This document shows, piece by piece, positions 18,563-27,270 of a stretch of DNA of 64,000 bases. The notes under the pieces are model-generated. The model was not told where the DNA came from and searched no databases. It worked only from the letters and a program-made list of their open reading frames with translations. Location of the stretch: NCBI GenBank assembly GCA_016711485.1, contig JADJSX010000008.1, positions 372,001-436,000 on the forward strand, read 5' to 3'. The position numbers and the translations under genes were made by a program. This DNA is from Leptospiraceae bacterium. Its GTDB lineage: Bacteria > Spirochaetota > Leptospiria > Leptospirales > Leptospiraceae. The first letter of the stretch is position 1; each line of letters begins with the position of its first letter.

Positions 18563-19022
18563 TAGGCTGTTTACTCCTCTAGAAAATAATTTCCTATATC
18601 AAACGCCAAAAGAAAAGTCTCATTTTGAAAATAAAACAGTGCGTTTGGTTTAAACACTTCTGAGTGTTTCCGCACTTTAGAATATGAGTCTACCAAATGC
18701 CACTCAAATGAAATCCTTGTGGGAAATTACTTTTGGCATTTGGTATATTTTACTCTAATCTTAGTTTGATTTTCTAAAGCCCAATAGTCTGGATTAGATC
18801 GATTCTAGACTTAATTTTAAACTATTTTGGGGTAAAATTCAATTAACCACAGAAAAGCCTAGAATGCTAGATGAATCTAAAACTTTTTTTGTTTCTCATC
18901 AAATGATAAAAACAAATGCTGGGGGATAATTTTTCGTTTGAATTTTGAACCTAATTCCTTGGAATGTAATCTAATATAACAAACGCTGGAAATTTGGCGT
19001 TAATGTAAGTAAGGAGTGGATC
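18563..19022. other. Intergenic region with a family III repeat
   Basis: The first 190 bases hold an inverted repeat element (18595-18748). The rest contains no supported gene. The LemA gene's AAGGAG lies at its right end. Confidence 0.45.
18595..18748. repeat. Family III inverted-repeat element
   Basis: TATATCAAACGCCAAAAG at the left matches the complement of the right end, ATTACTTTTGGCATTTGGTATAT. A central AAACACTTCTGAGTGTTT palindrome is enclosed. As RNA it would form a long hairpin just after the NmrA gene and may end its transcript. No protein is encoded. Confidence 0.55.
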
Positions 19023-19646
19023 TTGAACGTAAAGTTTTTTTCAAAATTAAGTTTTATTTTATTAATTAGTTTATTTATGAATTGCGGTTATAATAGAATT
19101 CAGGAATTGGATGAGGAAGTAAACGCACAAATGGCAGAAATTCTGAATCAATACAAACGTCGCGCTGATTTAATTCCAGGGCTTGTGAAAATCGTAGAAG
19201 GATATGCTAGCCACGAAAAAGAAGTATTAGTAGAAATTGCAAAAGCTCGTAGTGGAGTGGGGGGATTACAGGCTACTCCTGAACTTCTAAACAATCCCGA
19301 AGCATTTAAAAATTTTCAAAATGTCCAAAACTCTCTGGGCTCCGCATTACAAAGACTTTTAGTGGTTACTGAGCGTTATCCAGATCTGAAAGCCAATGAA
19401 GGATTTCGTGATTTACAAGCTCAACTTGAAGGAACAGAAAATCGAATTGCCGTTGCGCGAGGACGTTATATCAAAGGAGTCCAAGAATACAATAGTACGA
19501 TTCGTAAATTTCCAACTGTCCTGACTGCAAAAATGTTTGGATACCAAACGAAAACATCTTTTTCGACTGAAAACGAGTCTGACATTAAAAATCTTCCTTC
19601 CAATATAACCAATCCTCCAGAAATGGAATTTGGTACAAAAAAATAA
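19023..19646 (+). CDS. LemA-family lipoprotein
   Basis: The 207-residue protein has a lipoprotein signal (lipobox FMNC, about residues 17-20) and a LemA four-helix coiled domain starting YNRIQELDEEVNAQ and containing the family signature RRADLIPGLVKIVEGY. LemA proteins are membrane-tethered and poorly understood. The start is a TTG, supported by AAGGAG six bases upstream; no in-frame ATG lies nearby. It stands alone, although LemA genes are often followed by TPM-domain proteins, which are absent here. A family II repeat follows the gene. Confidence 0.87.
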   Translation: MNVKFFSKLSFILLISLFMNCGYNRIQELDEEVNAQMAEILNQYKRRADLIPGLVKIVEGYASHEKEVLVEIAKARSGVGGLQATPELLNNPEAFKNFQNVQNSLGSALQRLLVVTERYPDLKANEGFRDLQAQLEGTENRIAVARGRYIKGVQEYNSTIRKFPTVLTAKMFGYQTKTSFSTENESDIKNLPSNITNPPEMEFGTKK

Positions 19647-19662
19647 TATTTAATCAATTCAG

Positions 19663-19799
19663 AAGGAATTTGTGTGAAAGTTTAGCCATGGAGGCATAGA
19701 GAAATGCGGTTTCATTGCATTAAACTCAATAGTGCTAGCGTCATTCCCCCTAGGGTCATGACATAATGCTCAAAAATCTTTGTTTTCACACAGTTCCTT
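19663..19799 (+). repeat. MITE-like element, family II copy B
   Basis: AAGGAATTTGTGTGAAAG at the left and the complement of AAGGAACTGTGTGAAAACA at the right form the termini. The core GGAGGCATAGAGAAATGCGG matches copy A at 16466-16557. About 45 extra central bases compared with copy A suggest an insertion or a longer parent form. Confidence 0.65.
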
Positions 19800-19847
19800 T
19801 TTTTTAAATCAACAAAGTATAAATCAATACATGCAGAGAGGTTTCCC

Positions 19848-20789
19848 GTGTTTGAAAAAAGTTTTATCCGTTTAAATAAATATATCAGTGAAAGTGGAAT
19901 TTGTTCTAGAAGAGAGGCAGATCATTACATAGAAAATGGACATGTATTTATAAACGGAAAACGAGCTAAAGTCGGAGACAAGGTTTTTTCAGATGATCGG
20001 GTTATCGTTAATGGACTTGTCATAGAGCCACGCAAACAAAAATCTACAATAATTATAGCTTATAATAAACCAGTAGGAGTTGTAAGCACTACTGAGGATG
20101 GAACAAAAGACAATATTTTAGAACATGTAATCCATTCAGAGCGGATATTCCCGATTGGTCGATTGGATAAAGACTCACAAGGTTTAATATTTCTTACAAA
20201 TAATGGCGACATCGTAAATAAAATTTTACGTGCTGGCAACGAACACGAAAAAGAATATTTAGTTACAGTAGATAAACCTATTACGGAAGAATTTATTGAG
20301 TCAATGGGAAACGGTGTTCCTATTCTAGGACAAGTCACTAGAAAATGTTTTGTCAAAAAAGAATCTCCATTTGTATTCAGAATAATTTTAATCCAAGGAT
20401 TGAATCGTCAAATTCGTCGAATGTGTGAATACTTCGGATTTACTGTTACTAAATTAGAACGTACACGAATTATGAATATTAGCCTCAAAGGTATTCCAAC
20501 TGGGGATTGGAGGGAATTAACAAGTCAGGAAGTTGCTGGAATTTCAAAACTAATTGAAAATTCTTTTTCTGAATCAAAGTCTATTAAGGCAAAGAGAAAT
20601 AAACCTCAAAACGAAATCCCAAGTTCTAAAAAACCCAAAACTGGACCGGCTCCCAAACGCCACGTTCTTTCGATTGAAAAAAACACTGTTTTAAAAGGTC
20701 AAAATCGTTCTACAAAACCGAAACGAAACGACCCTCGCGTAACAGGCAGAAATACTCCAAGTCGTCGCGGGAAAAATCGAAAAAAATAA
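19848..20789 (+). CDS. rluF: 23S rRNA pseudouridine synthase RluF
   Basis: The 313-residue protein has an S4 RNA-binding domain (residues 5-50) and an RsuA/RluF-type synthase domain with the catalytic Asp in [10 protein letters not shown]. It is followed by [11 protein letters not shown] and a Lys/Arg-rich tail. From memory the match to Escherichia coli RluF is unusually close ([37 protein letters not shown]), including the basic tail, so the enzyme should modify the RluF site of 23S rRNA (U2604 in E. coli). The start is GTG, preceded by AGAGAGG at good spacing. The near-enterobacterial sequence in an AT-rich spirochaete raises the possibility of transfer, though codon use is now AT-rich. It converges with the acyltransferase gene. 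Confidence 0.93.
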   Translation: MFEKSFIRLNKYISESGICSRREADHYIENGHVFINGKRAKVGDKVFSDDRVIVNGLVIEPRKQKSTIIIAYNKPVGVVSTTEDGTKDNILEHVIHSERIFPIGRLDKDSQGLIFLTNNGDIVNKILRAGNEHEKEYLVTVDKPITEEFIESMGNGVPILGQVTRKCFVKKESPFVFRIILIQGLNRQIRRMCEYFGFTVTKLERTRIMNISLKGIPTGDWRELTSQEVAGISKLIENSFSESKSIKAKRNKPQNEIPSSKKPKTGPAPKRHVLSIEKNTVLKGQNRSTKPKRNDPRVTGRNTPSRRGKNRKK

Positions 20790-20797
20790 AATTTCTA

Positions 20798-21910
20798 CTA
20801 AGACTTTGCGTAGAATTTTTCTAATTCACTGAAATAGTATTTCAATTGATTGGAATGGAATAGATAAGTATTGCGACGACGCATGTCACTTCCATTTCGA
20901 AAATTAGTGAGATAAAGTTTATCTTCTCCCTTAACGTTTCCATTCGAATCTTTTTGTAAAAATCCGCCTTTAATTGCTTTGTTTAAAAATCGTTCAAATA
21001 AGAAAGGTAACTTTGGGGATAATAATTCCTTGGCTATTAAGTATTGATTGCTCGAATTTATATGTTTTAAAAATCCTGCTAATTTATTGAATAGTTTTTC
21101 TTCTTGAATTCCAAGTTTTATATCTTCTCGAAATAAAATAAAAGAAAAAATATTTCCCTGGGTTAACACATAACTATTTCCGAGTTTCGTTTTTATTTCT
21201 GCGGCTAATTCATATTCGTCTGCGTTTTCCGGAAAACTAGAATGTTCTCCAAGTCCTATATGGAGCATTGGTTTGGATTCAGCAATAAAATCATAGGTAA
21301 AATTAAAATAATTGTAAGATACACCTTTAATACGTTTGAATATTAGATAGGTTCCTCTTTTAATAGATTCGAGATTTCCGTTTTCAGAAAATTTACCTTC
21401 CGGAAATAAAAATAAATTCCTACCTTTTAATACTCCATCTGCTAATTTATCCCATTGTGAATCTACTAAATTTCTAAGTTCTCCTTGTTTTAAAAGTTTC
21501 CTTGCGTCGTCTCGAAATGCGCGTTTAACCCCGATTCCCCCCATATACACAAGTAATATTTTTATGATTTGTGTTTTATCTATTAGCCACAAAATAAATT
21601 TTAAGAATCCTTTTGGCTCAAACTCTTTTACTAGAAAATCAGGCTCAGCAATATCTTGTCGCATTGCAAAACAAAATTTGATTTTGTCCTCAATTAAGGG
21701 ATAAGCATGAGCTAACGCAACTATGTCAGTTTCAGCTACGTGGTTTGCTAATAGAATGGTTGGATGTGGAGCTTTGACTGCATGTTTTTCTGCCTTAGAA
21801 TAAATGTGAACAGAATGAAACATTAATTTTGTAGTGTAATAAACAATTTTTACAAGGATGCGATAGGTAATAGTCTGATGAATAGGTTGCACAGGGAGAA
21901 TATTTCCCAT
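20798..21910 (-). CDS. PlsC-type glycerol-phosphate acyltransferase family protein
   Basis: The 370-residue protein contains an acyltransferase fold of the PlsC/LPLAT group. The catalytic HX4D motif is NHVAETD (about residues 52-58), and the substrate-binding block is FLFPEGKFSENG (about 171-182). One or two hydrophobic segments near the N-terminus would place it on the inner membrane. Length exceeds a typical 240-residue PlsC, with an extra C-terminal region that I do not recognise. It probably transfers an acyl group to a lysophospholipid or a related polar lipid. Downstream it converges with rluF with an 8-base gap. Confidence 0.75.
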   Translation of the reverse strand: MGNILPVQPIHQTITYRILVKIVYYTTKLMFHSVHIYSKAEKHAVKAPHPTILLANHVAETDIVALAHAYPLIEDKIKFCFAMRQDIAEPDFLVKEFEPKGFLKFILWLIDKTQIIKILLVYMGGIGVKRAFRDDARKLLKQGELRNLVDSQWDKLADGVLKGRNLFLFPEGKFSENGNLESIKRGTYLIFKRIKGVSYNYFNFTYDFIAESKPMLHIGLGEHSSFPENADEYELAAEIKTKLGNSYVLTQGNIFSFILFREDIKLGIQEEKLFNKLAGFLKHINSSNQYLIAKELLSPKLPFLFERFLNKAIKGGFLQKDSNGNVKGEDKLYLTNFRNGSDMRRRNTYLFHSNQLKYYFSELEKFYAKS

Positions 21911-21940
21911 ATTTACTTTTTTGCAATCAATAAATCTAAA

Positions 21941-22345
21941 TTACATTGCAGTTGCTGGAATAAGAATGGAAACAATGTATACATTTAAAAAATCTCTTAA
22001 TATACAATTGTATGTATTGATCTGTAATTCTTTTCCTGATTTTGTCTTCAGAATTCTAAATGTGGAAAAACATTCCGGATCTTTTTCTATTTCTATTATT
22101 TCTGATTCGGTAAAATTTTGATTAAATACTTGAGCTAAATTTTTTCTAGTTACTTCTTTTATTGAATATCCGGAACAATTTGAAAATGCATTACTTCCAA
22201 ATATAATATCTCCTTCTCTATTTGATATGATTAAGTTAAGATTACTGAATTGAAATAATTGTAATATTGCAGATATTTCAATTTCTTTTTTGAAGTTAAC
22301 TGCCTGAGTGGATAATTCTAATTCATCTTTAAGTTGAATTGTCAT
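21941..22345 (-). CDS. Small single-PAS-domain protein
   Basis: The 134-residue protein contains one PAS fold (about residues 25-130), with GDIIFGSNAFSNCSGYS matching the usual PAS start and no output domain. It has no membrane helix. AAAGGAC seven bases before the ATG supports the start. Lone PAS proteins may bind a partner kinase or a small ligand; no partner lies next to it. It is immediately upstream of the acyltransferase on the same strand (30 nt), so the two may be co-transcribed. Confidence 0.7.
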   Translation of the reverse strand: MTIQLKDELELSTQAVNFKKEIEISAILQLFQFSNLNLIISNREGDIIFGSNAFSNCSGYSIKEVTRKNLAQVFNQNFTESEIIEIEKDPECFSTFRILKTKSGKELQINTYNCILRDFLNVYIVSILIPATAM

Positions 22346-22814
22346 ATAAAAGTCCTTTCTATTTATTATAAATTTACTTTAGATTAAGTATGTTACTTAT
22401 TGATTACGAATAAATAAACAATCAATTCATTTAGCTTAGAAATTTAGGAAATGGAGTATTTAGTAACTTACCTCACGCAAAATTGGTAATTTATGGAAAG
22501 AAGGATAATCTTGAGAATATTAGAAACTGCTAATGAATTAATCGCGATAGCGAAATCAATGTCCACTTTTTATGCAGTAGTCCACTAATTAAATAACATA
22601 GAATTAGAATGCACTATCGGTAATTCTTACTGAATTAATTCTATTCCAATTTCTCAAAAATAACTAATGGAATCTATTTTATGGTATAAGTTTAATTAAG
22701 TTGTTTCTTGTTATCTGAGTAGATTTTGAAAAATCATTGACGAAGTGCTAATTTTTATTAAAATGGAGAGTCCGATGAAATTTTCATTGTATTCGGAAAG
22801 GAAAATTAAATTGA
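22346..22814. other. Intergenic region with a truncated family I repeat
   Basis: The spacer separates two divergent genes and holds a partial family I element (22459-22552). No other structure stands out; promoters for both sides must lie here. Confidence 0.4.
22459..22552 (+). repeat. Truncated family I MITE-like element (copy 4)
   Basis: The left terminus TTTAGTAACTTACCTCACGCA and the block GAGAATATTAGAAACTGCTA match family I. The right terminus is missing, so this is a 3'-truncated copy. Confidence 0.55.
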
Positions 22815-22976
22815 ATGCCAGATAATAAAGTCGACCAAAAATTTACAGATAGGTCAGCCAAGGAATTTTCTGAATCAATAGAATCCGGTAAGTTGTATGA
22901 AGAGTTGAAAAAAAAAGACTCTGAAAAAAACGATGACGGAGACAATTCTGATTCAGAAAATAGAAATAGAAAATAA
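22815..22976 (+). CDS. Small charged protein (53 aa), unknown
   Basis: A 53-residue frame begins MPDNKVDQKFTDRSAKEF and ends with a run of Asp, Glu, Asn and Lys residues. It has a stop codon directly upstream in frame, so this ATG is the only start; GGAAAGGAAAA lies about 10 bases before it. It has no cysteine, signal or membrane segment and should be soluble and largely helical or disordered. I do not recognise the family. It converges with the SemiSWEET gene (7 nt apart). It is judged a likely real gene because of its biased composition and ribosome site. Confidence 0.5.
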   Translation: MPDNKVDQKFTDRSAKEFSESIESGKLYEELKKKDSEKNDDGDNSDSENRNRK

Positions 22977-22983
22977 TGAGTAT

Positions 22984-23238
22984 TTACCGCTCTCTAAGTT
23001 TAAATATGAGTATTGTAAAACTAAACACAAACGTTATTCCATTTGCTAGAATAATTGGTAAATCCATTTTCATTATTCCATAAGTAAGCCAAAGGCAAAT
23101 GCCTATATTGAGTAAGATATACATATTTCTAGATATATCTTCGGTTTTTTTTGTAAGCACAACTCTTATCACTTGTGGTAAAAACGAAATAGTGGTAAGG
23201 GTTGCAGCTAAATATCCAATCAGTGATTCTAGTTCCAT
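22984..23238 (-). CDS. SemiSWEET sugar transporter
   Basis: The 84-residue protein has three membrane helices and the PQ-loop signature FLPQVIRV (residues 20-27), followed by TEDISRNMYI. This is the half-size SWEET fold, which dimerises to form a sugar uniporter in the inner membrane. It is very similar to the structurally characterised SemiSWEET of Leptospira biflexa, as I recall it. AGGAAG six bases before the ATG fixes the start. It lies 14 nt after the exosortase gene on the same strand and may be its last operon member, though the functional link is unclear. Confidence 0.92.
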   Translation of the reverse strand: MELESLIGYLAATLTTISFLPQVIRVVLTKKTEDISRNMYILLNIGICLWLTYGIMKMDLPIILANGITFVFSFTILIFKLRER

Positions 23239-23252
23239 AATTACTTCCTATT

Positions 23253-24593
23253 CTACAATTTATCTTTTGTCAGCTCTTTATAATATTTTTCAGCGTTTTG
23301 TACTGTGTTTGTTATTAAATTTACTTGAATGTATCGATTCTGATTGAATACAGAGTTTATACGCCAGTTCCATTCGGATGCAGTTCTAACATAATCTCCA
23401 TTATCCTTTACATACCACCAGGATAAAAAATACTCTTTGTTTTTTAATTTTATTTTGGCTCTTCTTATACTTTCCTTATCAAAAAATATAATTTCTTCCT
23501 CTGCGGTAATTTCATATCCAACTGCTTCGAAACAAATTTTCGGATGATGACCTAGTCCAATGATTGGCAAATTCTTTTTTAAGATTAGTGTGGCTTCTTT
23601 ATTTCTATAAAACTGTGATTCGAAATTATTTTCCTTATCTTCACGTTTGAATGTTCCATAATTATTTTTCCATTCAAAACTAGGATACGAAAAATTATTA
23701 AATCGAAATAGTATAAGAATGGATAGTAAAATTGGAAGTAATAGAATAAGATTTTGCGGATATTTAAAATTAGGCTCTATGTTTGGTTCGAGATGAATTG
23801 TTCTAGAAATTGAATTTTCTGGTATTAGACGAAACCAAAGTAAAGAAAATGGAAGACCAACAAAACATAGAAAACTTATTATCCCAATAATAAAATGGAA
23901 TACAGAACTATCTGAAATAGAAAATAATACTAATACCAAAATTCTAACTAAATTTGCCCAAATCCATAAGAGTATAGCCATAATACCTATACTTAGGCTA
24001 ATCCCAATTTTCCACAAAGTAAGATTTTTTATTAGATAAGTATGAGTAAAACATATAAATAGTAAAATAACACCAGTAAAAAATTTTAATCCTTCGCAAG
24101 ATGGATCAATAGAATAAGGAATATTCCTAAAATAGATAATATTTCCCGAAACGTTAGTTGTTGAATCATAAATTTGCAAAATTAATCCTGATACTTTAGA
24201 AAGTAAAATTCTAAGTTCAAAGCCAATTAAAATAGTATATTTTTCTGAAAATGGAGGAGTCAGTAGAAAAATTGTATATCCCAAAAATCCGAATTTGAAT
24301 TGTGCATATGGTAATAACGATAGGCAAATAAAAAGAGAGCCCAACCAAAAAAATGTAAAAGAATAATAATAAAATGCGAATAGATTCAGTAAAATACCTA
24401 TTAAGATTGGTATTCCTTCAAATTTTTTATGGTGATTGCTCTCTAAAAAAATTGGCAGAAAAAACAGAGGGTAAAAAGAAATATACGAAATATTCCCAAA
24501 CGGAAGATTCAATCCCAAATGTATAAAATTTAGAATATATGGATTTAACGTAAATAAAATAACAAAAAAATATATACTAATAAACTTAGGCAC
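23253..24593 (-). CDS. Exosortase-type transpeptidase (XrtK/XrtN-like)
   Basis: The 446-residue multispanning protein keeps the exosortase catalytic triad: Cys166 in DPSCEGLK, Arg217 in NLVRIL and His233 in VFHFIIG. About eight hydrophobic helices precede residue 260, and a soluble domain of about 170 residues follows, which is longer than a minimal exosortase. It should cleave a PEP-CTERM-like sorting signal and transfer the protein, probably to a polar lipid. The adjacent gene, overlapping its start by 8 nt, encodes a protein with exactly such a tail (VPEPEEW, helix, basic end), so it is probably the dedicated substrate. No other such tail was seen in the window. The start is GTG. Subtype is inferred from architecture. 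Confidence 0.8.
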   Translation of the reverse strand: MPKFISIYFFVILFTLNPYILNFIHLGLNLPFGNISYISFYPLFFLPIFLESNHHKKFEGIPILIGILLNLFAFYYYSFTFFWLGSLFICLSLLPYAQFKFGFLGYTIFLLTPPFSEKYTILIGFELRILLSKVSGLILQIYDSTTNVSGNIIYFRNIPYSIDPSCEGLKFFTGVILLFICFTHTYLIKNLTLWKIGISLSIGIMAILLWIWANLVRILVLVLFSISDSSVFHFIIGIISFLCFVGLPFSLLWFRLIPENSISRTIHLEPNIEPNFKYPQNLILLLPILLSILILFRFNNFSYPSFEWKNNYGTFKREDKENNFESQFYRNKEATLILKKNLPIIGLGHHPKICFEAVGYEITAEEEIIFFDKESIRRAKIKLKNKEYFLSWWYVKDNGDYVRTASEWNWRINSVFNQNRYIQVNLITNTVQNAEKYYKELTKDKL

Positions 24594-27210
24594 GTCTTAA
24601 TTTCGTTTTTCGCCAGATCATCCAAAAAGATATGCAGATAATAAATATTATCCACTCTTCTGGTTCTGGAACATTTCCATGTTTTATCGATGACGCATTT
24701 TCATCTATCTGTAAGTTGGATTCTCCTAAACCTATCTTGTTTTTATTAATTTGAAATCGTTTGTAATCGTTGGCAGTTTCCAATACTAATAAAGATGTAA
24801 ATGGAGTTACAACCATACCAAGTTCGGCTAAGTCAAATAATCCGTCATCCTTAGAATTTTTTTCTGTAGTTTTCATTTGTTTGCCTAAACTACGCATAAT
24901 CTTTTTATAAATTAATAACCGTCCGAGTATGTGATTTCCGGTTTTATTGTTTATAGTTTGTTCTTTAGATAATTCAATTGTAAATTCCGAATCTGGGAAA
25001 GAATATTTTAGTTCTGTTTGTACCGGAATCGTAATTTTGGCCGAGGAAATGTTTTCCAATATCTGATCTAATGAAATTGGGATTTCTCGAATCAATTCAT
25101 ATTCTAGTAAACTATTAAAGTAGGTAGACAGTTTTCCATTTAGAGATTGTACATAAATTGGTTTTTTGTTTTTACTAAAAAATTCTTTATTTTTATTGTA
25201 AAACGCACTTCCTTTTAAGTCAGAGAATGGGATTGAGTGCTCTTCTCTGTTTGTGATAATTAAAATATCTGTTTCATTTGTAATTTTATAGAATGGAAAT
25301 AGATTAAACTTTGGTAAACTTTGGTCTTCGATAAAATCTAAGTTTTCTTTTGTATTCTTTGAATAAAACCATTCATTCGTAACAAGAATTATTTGGGAGT
25401 TAAGATTCGCAGCGGCTAATTTGGAATAAACGTTTTTCCATTCTTTTTTAGGCAAAGATGAATTTATCAAAAGATAAATTTTCTCCGGATAAAACTTCTT
25501 TTTTTGTAATTCTAATTCGGTTACTTTTAATTTCAAATTTGAAAAATTGAATTCTCCATTCAAAGAATTTGGTTTATCTAAATACACTTTCCAATTATCT
25601 TTAAATTTTCCGTATGCGAACCATTTGGATAAACTAGTTTGATTTTTTGGTAAAATTTCCTTTTCGAAAGAATACCCATATCCAGATATGTTTACTTCTG
25701 GATTTTCCAATACGTCTAATTTTATCGTATGTTTTGCTGAAGTATGGGGGGGACCTTCTATTTGTAATGACTGGTAAGTTAAATTTTTGTTTTGAACTAT
25801 GAGTGGATTTATAAATCCAATTTTAAAAGTTCTATAACTTTTTGCATTTACTGGAAAAACTTTAACTCTTAGAAGGTTGTCTTCCATCCAAGTTACATAG
25901 GATGGGTCTCTTCTTTCTACACCTACAATCTTATCGTAAGTTTCTTTGGCTTTTGATAAATAAGTGAGTCTCGCTGGTTCTTCTTTGTTATCAATCCAAA
26001 GATTTAGTTTTGTGCATACACCTCCGTTGGGAAGTTTGAAAGTATAAATTGCTTCTTGGTTCCCTAAATCGGATTCATTGTAAATACTTATTTTCATTTC
26101 AGTATAACTTACTCTTGTATTCGGATAAAATTGAATATATGTATCTACATTTGTGGTGATTAAAGAGTTTCCGTTCCATAGACGATTAAGGCTAATATGC
26201 GTATACCCGAATAATAGTTTTAGTAAATGTTCCCTGTCTTCATTTAGTATATCTGCTTTTTTGGAAATGTTTCCAACTATAAATGCAAATGGGTCAAATA
26301 GTTTATCACTTCCGAATGCAGAAAATAAAAAATCTCGATTGTTAGATTCAGGTTGCAAATACAATTCACTTACATGGTTTACTGGAAGTTTCATTCCAAG
26401 AGAAGCCCATGCAGGTAAATCGTCGTCGATTAAACTTCGTTTGGGATTAATCAGTTTGGTTTCTAAAAAATGATTTCGAATAATAAATTGACCTTTATCC
26501 CATTCTGTATGAAACCAAATAAAATATAATGAAGCAAAAATTAAAACTGAATAGGTTAGATATTTAGAAAAAGTATATTGCAGATAGTATTTATTTTCTC
26601 GTAATTCTGAAAAAATTCGGTAACAAGTAACCAAAAAAGCAATACTCGCCATTAGAGGAGTATACGGTAAAATTCCTAAACCTAAAAATAAAACTGCAAT
26701 CCAACTAAACAACATAAACGGGAGCATAATCAAAGTGAAACAAAAAGAAATAAAAAATCCGGTCAAAAGAATTGGTGGGAAAAATAATAGTATCCACTTA
26801 GAAATTTTTTCATAAAAGATAGAAATAAAAAGTGCGGTAAATGAAACCCAAAGTAAAATTACTGTTCTATCTGTAAAAGGAGAAAAGATTTCCCCGTTTA
26901 ATACGTATTTTTCTACAATAAATGCGGCTGCGCTGAATATAATGGTTAATAGTAAATAACCCCTTAACTTATCTTCTAAAAATATTTTAAATAAAATGAA
27001 TAGTAAAACTAAAAAGAAAATTCCGCCAAACCCAAATGCCCAATAGGTTAAAAACTGAGTCTGAAAGGAAGATATGAATTTAGTTATTAATAAAAGTAAT
27101 GTCCCGGTTGCGATAGATGTAATAACCCAAAATAAAAACCAAATATATCTAGATTTAGTGAAACCTAAAATATTTATTTGTTTTGTGAAATACTCTTTGA
27201 TTTTCTTCAT
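24586..27210 (-). CDS. Membrane VIT-domain protein with PEP-CTERM-like sorting tail (MSEP-CTERM/XrtN-system type)
   Basis: The 874-residue protein has about seven membrane helices (residues 22-235), then a VIT-like domain (about 365-470, with the hallmark ...YTFKLPNGGVCTKL... and ...YDKIVGVERRDPSY...). A long extracytoplasmic region follows that resembles part of a VWA fold but lacks an obvious metal-site motif. The last 28 residues are a sorting signal: VPEPEEW, a hydrophobic helix and WRKTKLRRA. This is the one-substrate exosortase arrangement (MSEP-CTERM with XrtK, or the XrtN-VIT system). It overlaps the exosortase start. Its job is unknown; it is presumably processed and anchored at the outer face of the inner membrane or beyond. 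Confidence 0.8.
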   Translation of the reverse strand: MKKIKEYFTKQINILGFTKSRYIWFLFWVITSIATGTLLLLITKFISSFQTQFLTYWAFGFGGIFFLVLLFILFKIFLEDKLRGYLLLTIIFSAAAFIVEKYVLNGEIFSPFTDRTVILLWVSFTALFISIFYEKISKWILLFFPPILLTGFFISFCFTLIMLPFMLFSWIAVLFLGLGILPYTPLMASIAFLVTCYRIFSELRENKYYLQYTFSKYLTYSVLIFASLYFIWFHTEWDKGQFIIRNHFLETKLINPKRSLIDDDLPAWASLGMKLPVNHVSELYLQPESNNRDFLFSAFGSDKLFDPFAFIVGNISKKADILNEDREHLLKLLFGYTHISLNRLWNGNSLITTNVDTYIQFYPNTRVSYTEMKISIYNESDLGNQEAIYTFKLPNGGVCTKLNLWIDNKEEPARLTYLSKAKETYDKIVGVERRDPSYVTWMEDNLLRVKVFPVNAKSYRTFKIGFINPLIVQNKNLTYQSLQIEGPPHTSAKHTIKLDVLENPEVNISGYGYSFEKEILPKNQTSLSKWFAYGKFKDNWKVYLDKPNSLNGEFNFSNLKLKVTELELQKKKFYPEKIYLLINSSLPKKEWKNVYSKLAAANLNSQIILVTNEWFYSKNTKENLDFIEDQSLPKFNLFPFYKITNETDILIITNREEHSIPFSDLKGSAFYNKNKEFFSKNKKPIYVQSLNGKLSTYFNSLLEYELIREIPISLDQILENISSAKITIPVQTELKYSFPDSEFTIELSKEQTINNKTGNHILGRLLIYKKIMRSLGKQMKTTEKNSKDDGLFDLAELGMVVTPFTSLLVLETANDYKRFQINKNKIGLGESNLQIDENASSIKHGNVPEPEEWIIFIICISFWMIWRKTKLRRA

Positions 27211-27270
27211 TATTAATGACTGCGATACTTTACTTTTTACAAATTAGAATTGTTCTGATAGGTTTCAATC

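Noticed and set aside
22763..22825. 20-codon frame MESPMKFSLYSERK... upstream of the 53-aa gene
   Set aside because: It overlaps in a different frame, is too short and shows no independent evidence of translation.
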